Assembly: GCA_002707155.1 (NCBI GenBank)
Contig: PAME01000022.1
Location: 28,422-92,421, forward strand
Reading direction: 5' to 3'
Length of the DNA: 64,000 nucleotides
Source of the DNA: Crocinitomicaceae bacterium
GTDB lineage: Bacteria > Bacteroidota > Bacteroidia > Flavobacteriales_G > Salibacteraceae
Shown: positions 59,239 to 64,000 of the stretch, piece by piece
How positions within the stretch are numbered: the stretch's first letter is position 1
How the letters are laid out: each line of letters opens with the position of its first letter
The notes under the pieces: model-generated
The model's database searches: none
Told to the model about the DNA's origin: nothing
Seen by the model: the letters and a program-made list of their open reading frames with translations, nothing else
Position numbers and translations under genes: made by a program

Positions 59239-59661
59239 TTAATTTGTTCCGTATATCATTTTTGAGATTTGTTCATTCCTTTCTTTGAGTGTTTCAATTT
59301 GATATTCCATATCACCATCAAATTTTCCACTTTCCATTTCTCTTTCTAATTCTTCAATTTCATTAAGATTTTGTGAATGTTCATCTTCAAACTCAATGAT
59401 TTCTAAATCATCGTAACTATCATGTTCTAACTCTTTTATTTTCTCATTAATATTACCAATACATTGTATAATGTATGATTCATCAACTCTTAATCGTTGT
59501 ATACACTCTCTCAAATATTCAGTATCTGTTATGTCTTCCATATCTGTGTACATTATCTCAAATGTGTTCATATCATCAATTAAATAATCAATGTTTTTCC
59601 CTTTTTGTTGAAGTTGGTTAATATTCTTAACTACATTCTTTTTTGTTTTTACTTTACTCAT
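59239..59661 (-). CDS. Small acidic coiled-coil protein, unknown function
   Basis: 140 aa, start MSKVKTKKNVVKNINQLQQKGK. A basic N-terminal 20 residues is followed by a long acidic helical region (ITDTEYLRECIQRLRVDESYIIQCIGNINEKIKELEHD... NLNEIEELEREMESGKFDGDMEYQIETLKERNEQISKMIY) likely to form coiled coils. No signal, membrane segment or recognised domain. On the same strand as and upstream of the recombinase pair. Candidate accessory or structural partner of the recombinases, or a regulator of the divergent gene; both are guesses. Confidence 0.65.
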   Translation of the reverse strand: MSKVKTKKNVVKNINQLQQKGKNIDYLIDDMNTFEIMYTDMEDITDTEYLRECIQRLRVDESYIIQCIGNINEKIKELEHDSYDDLEIIEFEDEHSQNLNEIEELEREMESGKFDGDMEYQIETLKERNEQISKMIYGTN

Positions 59662-59689
59662 TTTTATTGTTTTTAGTGGGTTAATTGTT

Positions 59690-59834
59690 GAGGTTTAACC
59701 CGTATACCTCATAGATTTATACTTAGTGTTGTTAAATGGGGTATCTCCCCTTAATCAACATACTTAATATACGAAATAGTTGTATCTTTTAAAAGTATTT
59801 ACTATTTTAGATACAACTATAAAGTATATCTAAA
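59690..59834. promoter_or_regulatory. Divergent regulatory region with palindromic operator-like sites
   Basis: Separates the - strand module from the + strand defence genes. A perfect 12-base inverted repeat ATAGTTGTATCT (59776-59787) / AGATACAACTAT (59809-59820) ends 14 bases before the next ATG. A GGGG-tatct-CCCC hairpin (59738-59750) and GAGGT/ACCTC (about 59690-59710) are further in. The placement of the 12-base repeat over the expected promoter of the 59835 gene suggests an operator. Its regulator is unknown. Confidence 0.55.
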
Positions 59835-60341
59835 ATGTTATCAAAAAAAGGAAGAAAGAAAACCCATAAATTCACTAAAGAGGATTTTACAAAACTATCA
59901 ACCGAAGAACGAAGGATGAGGGGTAGAATCTCAACTCTTAGAAGGATGATTAAGAAAAGGGAATCTGATATTGAAGAACTGATGAAACCCATTCAAAAGA
60001 AACGAAAAGAGATAAAGAATTTTAAAGATGATTTATCAGAGATTACAGAAACCTTTAAGAATTCAAACTACAATTTCCCAAAGTTTAGAGTAGAGGGATA
60101 TACCATTGTGAAAGGTAAAGATGAAAATGGGGATGATAAATACCACTCATATTACAGGGGTGTATGGTATGTAAACTCAAAGAAGAAACAAATGTATTTA
60201 GGTTCTGAAAAATCAGTATGGGAGAAAGTGAAAACGAAGTTCCCTCATTCATTTAAGAAGGATGAATCTATTGAAGAATTCTTTCTTAATGAACTTCAAA
60301 TGAAGTTTTGGAAAGATGAATATGAAGATTTTAAGAAATAG
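59835..60341 (+). CDS. Basic protein of unknown function preceding the hsd operon
   Basis: 168 aa, very rich in Lys, Arg and Glu. Residues 1-75 form a basic helical/coiled-coil region (LSKKGRKKTHKFTKEDFTKLSTEERRMRGRISTLRRMIKKRESDIEELMKPIQKKRKEIKNFKDD). The second half is a compact domain with aromatic strands, GYTIVKGKDENGDDKYHSYYRGVWYVNSKKKQMYLGSEKSVWEKVKTKF. This strand-strand-strand-helix order recalls arm-type DNA-binding domains of integrases, but that is only a resemblance. No known domain recognised. About 90 bases before hsdM on the same strand and controlled by the palindromic region upstream. Confidence 0.7.
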   Translation: MLSKKGRKKTHKFTKEDFTKLSTEERRMRGRISTLRRMIKKRESDIEELMKPIQKKRKEIKNFKDDLSEITETFKNSNYNFPKFRVEGYTIVKGKDENGDDKYHSYYRGVWYVNSKKKQMYLGSEKSVWEKVKTKFPHSFKKDESIEEFFLNELQMKFWKDEYEDFKK

Positions 60342-60375
60342 AGTTTCTAGAGAGTAAACCCCATTAACCTGAATA

Positions 60376-60406
60376 TTGTTAAATCATAAAAAATCCCGTA
60401 ATTTAC
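60376..60406 (+). promoter_or_regulatory. Possible hsdM promoter
   Basis: TTG (60376-60378), 20 bases, then TAATTTAC (60399-60406), two bases from TAnnTTTG. 24 bases before the hsdM ATG. Confidence 0.35.
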
Positions 60407-60429
60407 AAATCTATAATTGAATAAAATAT

Positions 60430-62142
60430 ATGTCAAACCATAACGAAATATCATCATTTATTTGGAATGTCTGTGATGATGTACTGAGAGGATTATTTAA
60501 ACAACACGAATACGGAGATGTAATACTACCTTTTTTAGTTCTAAGAAGGTTAGATTGTGTTATTGAACCGAAGAAGGATGAAATAATTGAACTCTACAAT
60601 GAGTTGAAAGATGAGGTTGACCCAACCCCAATTATAAAAAAACAAACAGGATTAAAATTCTTTAATCATTCTAACTACGATTTACAAAGATTGAAGGGAG
60701 ACCCAAATGGATTAAAGGTTAACTTCCCTAACTACATAAGTGGTTTCTCTCAAAATGTATTTGAGATTTTAGAAAACTTCCAATTAGAAAAACCAGTTGA
60801 AAAACTCCTTAAAAACAACAAACTATATCTTTTAGTAGATAAGTTCACTGAGATAGAATTACACCCTAATAAAGTAGATAATCATACGATGGGACAAGTA
60901 TTTGAAGAACTTCTTCGTAAGTTTTCAGAGATGTCTAACGAAACAAGTGGAGAACACTACACACCTCGTGATGTGGTTAAACTTTTAGTGTCTATGGTGT
61001 TTTCAGAGAATACGGAACGACTTGATGGAGTTGGGATAATAAGATCGATTTATGACCCCTGTTCTGGAACTGGAGGTATATTGTCCGTTGGTAAAGATTG
61101 GGTAGAAACAAATATTAAAAATGATGTAAGATTAAACTTGTTTGGTCAGGAATTAAATCCTCATACTTTTTCAATTTGTAAATCTGATATGTTGATTTCA
61201 GGTGAAAACCCTGAGAATATTAAATTGGGTTCATCACTTTCTAATGATCACTTTGAAGGAAAGAAGTTTGATTATATGATTACTAATCCACCTTATGGGG
61301 TTAGTTGGAAAGGGGAAAAAGAATTTATTAATAATGAAAAATCAAATCCAAACGGAAGATTTTCAGAAGGAGTTCCTCGATCATCTGATGGTCAATTGTT
61401 ATTCCTTCAACATATGATTTCTAAAATGAAGGAGGATGGGTCTCGAATTGGTGTAGTGTTTAATGGATCTCCAATGTTTACCGGAGATTCAGGAAGTGGG
61501 GAAAGTGATATAAGAAAATGGATAATCGAAAAAGACTGGTTAGAGTCTGTTGTTAGGTTACCTGAACAACTATTTTTCAATACGGGAATAACAACATATA
61601 TATGGATCATTAATAATAAAAAGAAAGAAAGTCGAAAAGGGAAAATTCAACTTATTGATGGATCATCCTTTTGTTCGAGTCTAAGGAAAAATCTTGGAAA
61701 CAAAAGGTATTTCATTTCGGACAATCAAATTGATGATCTTATTGACATTTACACGAATAATGAGAATGGAGAGTTCTGTAAAATTTATGATAACGACTTT
61801 TTTGGATATACCAAAGTAACAATTGAACAACCCATAATTGAAGATGGTGAAATAGTTACTAAAAAAGATGGAAGTCCTAAACCCGACACCTCTAAACGTG
61901 ATTATGAAAGAATTCCATTTTCAATTGACATTGATGAGTTTTTTCAAAAAGAAGTTAAACCTTTTTTACCTAATTCTTGGATTGATAAATCAAAAAATAT
62001 AACTGGTTATGAAATAAATTTAACAAAATACTTTTATCAATTTAAGAGACCTAGAACTCTTTCTGATATACATTCAGATTTAGAGAAGTTAGAAGAGTTA
62101 AGTAAAGGAGTTTACAATAAAATTGTAAGTGATGAAGTATAA
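60430..62142 (+). CDS. hsdM: Type I restriction-modification system DNA methyltransferase subunit
   Basis: N6-adenine methyltransferase of a type I system. The HsdM N-terminal helical domain (SSFIWNVCDDVLRGLFKQHEYGDVILPFLVLRRLDC) leads to SGEHYTPRDVVKLLV (173-187), SAM motif I DPCSGTGGIL (209-218) and catalytic N286PPY289. A C-terminal part rich in lysine contacts HsdS. 570 aa, complete. It modifies one adenine on each strand of the bipartite site set by HsdS and protects the island carrier. Overlaps hsdS by 11 bases. Confidence 0.94.
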   Translation: MSNHNEISSFIWNVCDDVLRGLFKQHEYGDVILPFLVLRRLDCVIEPKKDEIIELYNELKDEVDPTPIIKKQTGLKFFNHSNYDLQRLKGDPNGLKVNFPNYISGFSQNVFEILENFQLEKPVEKLLKNNKLYLLVDKFTEIELHPNKVDNHTMGQVFEELLRKFSEMSNETSGEHYTPRDVVKLLVSMVFSENTERLDGVGIIRSIYDPCSGTGGILSVGKDWVETNIKNDVRLNLFGQELNPHTFSICKSDMLISGENPENIKLGSSLSNDHFEGKKFDYMITNPPYGVSWKGEKEFINNEKSNPNGRFSEGVPRSSDGQLLFLQHMISKMKEDGSRIGVVFNGSPMFTGDSGSGESDIRKWIIEKDWLESVVRLPEQLFFNTGITTYIWIINNKKKESRKGKIQLIDGSSFCSSLRKNLGNKRYFISDNQIDDLIDIYTNNENGEFCKIYDNDFFGYTKVTIEQPIIEDGEIVTKKDGSPKPDTSKRDYERIPFSIDIDEFFQKEVKPFLPNSWIDKSKNITGYEINLTKYFYQFKRPRTLSDIHSDLEKLEELSKGVYNKIVSDEV

Positions 62143-63409
62143 TACCTTAAAAAAAACTGATGTTAGTTGGGTTGAGAATATTCCAAGTCATTGGGAATCG
62201 ACTAAGTTAAAGTATGTATGTGATATTTCTAAAAACTCCATTAGTACTAAAGAATTTGAAGATATTGAATTAATACATTACTCTATTCCAAACGTTCAGA
62301 AAAATGGAGAAGGTATAAAAGAGTCAGGAAATGATATTGATAGTTCAAAACAACTTTTATTTGGTGGTGAAGTCTTGTTATCAAAATTAAATCCCAGAAA
62401 ATCTACTGTTTGTATTGTGAAAAAAAATGATGAAATGATAGTTGGTTCTGGTGAATTCTTAACATTTAAACCAAAGAATGTCAACACAAAATTTATTTAT
62501 TATTTTTTTAAAAACCCTCGTTTTACAGAGTTTCTTGATTCCTGTGTAAAATCAGTTACTAGGAGTCATCAAAGAGTTAAACCTGATATTGTATACAATA
62601 GTTGGATTTATCTTCCTCCTCAAAGAGAACAAGAATTGATTGTCAACTACTTGAATAAAAAAATAAATGGAATCGACACGTTGATAAAGTTTAAAGAAGA
62701 TAAAATAGGTTTATTAAGAGAAAACTTAAATTCAACAATCTATAATTCCGTAACCAAAGGAGTTAGAGTTGGTAGGAGGTTTATAAAGGTAGATTCAAGT
62801 TTTATTGAGTCAATTCCTGAATCATGGGTTTTGAAAAGAAATAAGTATTTTACAATTCCCAGAAAGAATAAATCTGAAAATGGTTCCGAAGAATTATTGT
62901 CTGTTTCAGAATATGAGGGAGTTATTCCTAGAAAATCTATTCGTGAGGGTGAAGAACATCTTTCTAGATCCGAGTCCTTAATAGGATATCTCAAAGTCAA
63001 CAAAGGAGATTTAGTAAACAATATTATGTTGATGTGGAAAAGAGGTCTTGGAGTAAGTGATTATGAAGGAATAGTTTCTCCATCATACTCTGTATTCTCA
63101 TTTAAAAATTCAATCCCAATGTACTTTCATTATTTGTTTAGAACCGATTTATACACATCAGAGTTTAGAAAACATTCAACAGGAGTGATTGATTCAAGAT
63201 TAAGGTTGTATGATGATGTTTTTGGTTCGTTAAAGTCTCATTTTCCTCCAATTGAGGAACAAATTGAAATTGTTGAATTTATAGAAAATTTTAAAAAGGA
63301 AACGGAATCCTTAATAGATATAGAACAGAAAAAGATTGATAAACTTTTGGAGTATAAAGAATCATTGATTTCCAATGTTGTTTCAGGAGTAAAAAAGATA
63401 TTTACATGA
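62132..63409 (+). CDS. hsdS: Type I restriction-modification specificity subunit
   Basis: DNA-recognition subunit with the standard two target-recognition domains. TRD1 covers about 1-170 (WVENIPSHWESTKLKYVCDIS ... PPQREQELIVNYLNKKI) followed by the first conserved helix. TRD2 covers about 215-385 (FIESIPESWVLKRNKYFTIPRKNK ... PPIEEQIEIVEFIENF) followed by the second. The two helical regions end in the parallel LLREN and LLEYKESLISNVVSG sequences, so it is complete and not a half-subunit. 425 aa. The track's start is a GTG at 62129; ATG at 62132 is preferred. Stop overlaps the hsdR ATG (ATGA). Confidence 0.92.
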   Translation: MKYNTLKKTDVSWVENIPSHWESTKLKYVCDISKNSISTKEFEDIELIHYSIPNVQKNGEGIKESGNDIDSSKQLLFGGEVLLSKLNPRKSTVCIVKKNDEMIVGSGEFLTFKPKNVNTKFIYYFFKNPRFTEFLDSCVKSVTRSHQRVKPDIVYNSWIYLPPQREQELIVNYLNKKINGIDTLIKFKEDKIGLLRENLNSTIYNSVTKGVRVGRRFIKVDSSFIESIPESWVLKRNKYFTIPRKNKSENGSEELLSVSEYEGVIPRKSIREGEEHLSRSESLIGYLKVNKGDLVNNIMLMWKRGLGVSDYEGIVSPSYSVFSFKNSIPMYFHYLFRTDLYTSEFRKHSTGVIDSRLRLYDDVFGSLKSHFPPIEEQIEIVEFIENFKKETESLIDIEQKKIDKLLEYKESLISNVVSGVKKIFT

Positions 63410-64000
63410 ATAGACCAAACGAAGAACGTTTCGAAAAACATATAGAACAAACCTTAATTCAACATGGGTTTACTTCTCGTTTATATACCGAGTACGATAG
63501 AAATCAATGTCAACTTCAAGAGGAACTCATAGAGTTTATTAAATCTACTCAAAAGGAAGAGTATGATAAACTACACAAACAATTTGATACTTCAACGGAT
63601 AAACAACTGAGTAAGATTGTAAATGAACAAATCTCTAAAAGAGGAGTTATTGATGTTCTCAGAAAAGGAGTTAGTACAAGAGGATGTTCTTTTGACATGG
63701 TGTATTTTGAACCTAAAAGTGGTTTGAATCCTGAACATCAATCTAAATTTGAAAAGAATCGTTTTGTATCAGTTCGTCAACTTCACTATTCTAATAAAAA
63801 TGAGAATTCTATTGATTTGGTATTGTTCTTAAACGGAATACCAATTATTACAATGGAGTTGAAAAATCAACTCACAGGACAAAACATAAAGAACTCAGAG
63901 AACCAATATAAATACGATAGAAACCCATCAGGAGAACCCCTGTTACAGTTTAAAAGGTGTTTGGTACATTTCTGTGTAGATAACGATAAAGTATCTATGA
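63406..64000 (+). CDS. hsdR: Type I restriction endonuclease subunit, N-terminal part (cut by window edge)
   Basis: Not in the ORF track because it is open at the right edge. It starts at ATG 63406, overlapping the hsdS stop (ATGA), and reads on without a stop for 198 codons. MNRPNEERFEKHIEQTLIQHGF is a typical HsdR opening, and the PD-(D/E)xK nuclease core appears around residues 135-155 (SIDLVLFLNGIPIITMELKNQLTG: Asp, then E-x-K), followed by NQYKYDRNPSGEPLLQFKRCLVHFCVDNDKV. The DEAD-box motor lies beyond the window. Confidence 0.92.
   Translation, partial: MNRPNEERFEKHIEQTLIQHGFTSRLYTEYDRNQCQLQEELIEFIKSTQKEEYDKLHKQFDTSTDKQLSKIVNEQISKRGVIDVLRKGVSTRGCSFDMVYFEPKSGLNPEHQSKFEKNRFVSVRQLHYSNKNENSIDLVLFLNGIPIITMELKNQLTGQNIKNSENQYKYDRNPSGEPLLQFKRCLVHFCVDNDKVSM

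Larger units (their letters stand above)
56760..64000. mobile_element. Genomic island at the 3' end of glmS (right end not in window)
   Basis: From just after glmS, gene content switches from conserved housekeeping genes to two serine recombinases, unknown small proteins and a type I restriction-modification operon. The DNA is visibly more A/T-rich and codons shift (AAA, ATT, GAT heavy). The large recombinase abuts glmS in the orientation expected of an integrase next to its attachment site. The left boundary is inferred to lie in or within a few tens of bases of the glmS stop; the right boundary is outside. No tns genes are seen, so it is not Tn7-like in mechanism. Confidence 0.7.

Noticed and set aside
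59807-59992. 61-aa - strand ORF overlapping the 59835 gene
   Set aside because: Antisense to the 5' end of a better-supported gene, with no recognisable features.
62132-63409. Phase-variable hsdS shuffling locus
   Set aside because: Only one complete hsdS and no inverted partial hsdS copy in the window, so recombinase-driven specificity switching cannot be supported here; further copies could lie to the right.

Overview
The window comes from a Bacteroidota chromosome, most likely a marine or aquatic Flavobacteriia-type bacterium. The evidence is low G+C throughout, a type IX secretion/gliding locus (porP, gldK-L-M-N, gldJ, porU, porV), Bacteroidota-only families (DUF4270, PorP/SprF), weak Shine-Dalgarno sequences, and several upstream motifs of the TAnnTTTG type used by the Bacteroidota primary sigma factor. 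I cannot name the species. No rRNA, CRISPR array or convincing tRNA was seen.

Layout. (1) 75-6436 (+): six tightly packed nucleotide-sugar genes for a surface polysaccharide (WbpE-like aminotransferase, UDP-glucose dehydrogenase, UDP-glucuronate decarboxylase, WbpD-like acetyltransferase, WbpA/TviB-like dehydrogenase, dTDP-glucose dehydratase), closed by a bidirectional terminator. (2) 6514-12400 (-): the porP-gldKLMN operon. (3) 12545-16233 (-): an arginase-fold protein lacking several metal ligands, then topA. (4) 16476-23098 (+): miaB, a sigma-54 activator interrupted by one stop codon, lptE, a TPR-like protein, secG, groES, groEL. (5) 23201-33825: a GT39-like membrane protein, a queuosine-precursor transporter, DsbD, gmhA and a GT2 on +; NifU-like, Mrp, an alkyltransferase-like protein, trmB and an SDR on -; then another glycosyltransferase on +. 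(6) 33809-42308 (-): pdhC, pdhA, cdd, ispF, porV, porU, divergent from a second PorP/SprF gene and gldJ. (7) 45098-56801: murF, then glyS, NUDIX, radA, rfaE2, a flippase-like protein, panD and panC on -, then a short glycogen-synthase-like gene, a DUF4270 lipoprotein and glmS on +.

Directly after glmS, from about 56.8 kb to the right edge, the character changes. The DNA is more A/T-rich and carries mobile/defence genes: a large serine recombinase whose 3' end runs 102 bp antisense into glmS, a small invertase-type serine recombinase translationally coupled to it, a small coiled-coil protein, a divergent basic protein behind a 12-bp palindrome, and a type I restriction-modification operon (hsdM-hsdS-hsdR, the last cut by the window edge). 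I read this as a genomic island integrated at the 3' end of glmS by a two-serine-recombinase module. It is analogous in plan, though not shown to be homologous, to staphylococcal SCC elements (ccrAB plus hsd genes at the 3' end of rlmH).

How the genes fit together. The T9SS parts split into the energised motor/ring (GldK-N), the outer-membrane attachment module (PorU sortase, PorV shuttle), GldJ and two PorP/SprF proteins. Envelope functions (heptose synthesis by GmhA and RfaE2, LptE, UDP-sugars, MurF, GlmS) are scattered through the host part. The best candidates for something undescribed are the glmS-targeting dual-recombinase defence cassette, with a recombinase C-terminus partly encoded by host DNA, and the arginase-fold probable pseudoenzyme next to the por operon.
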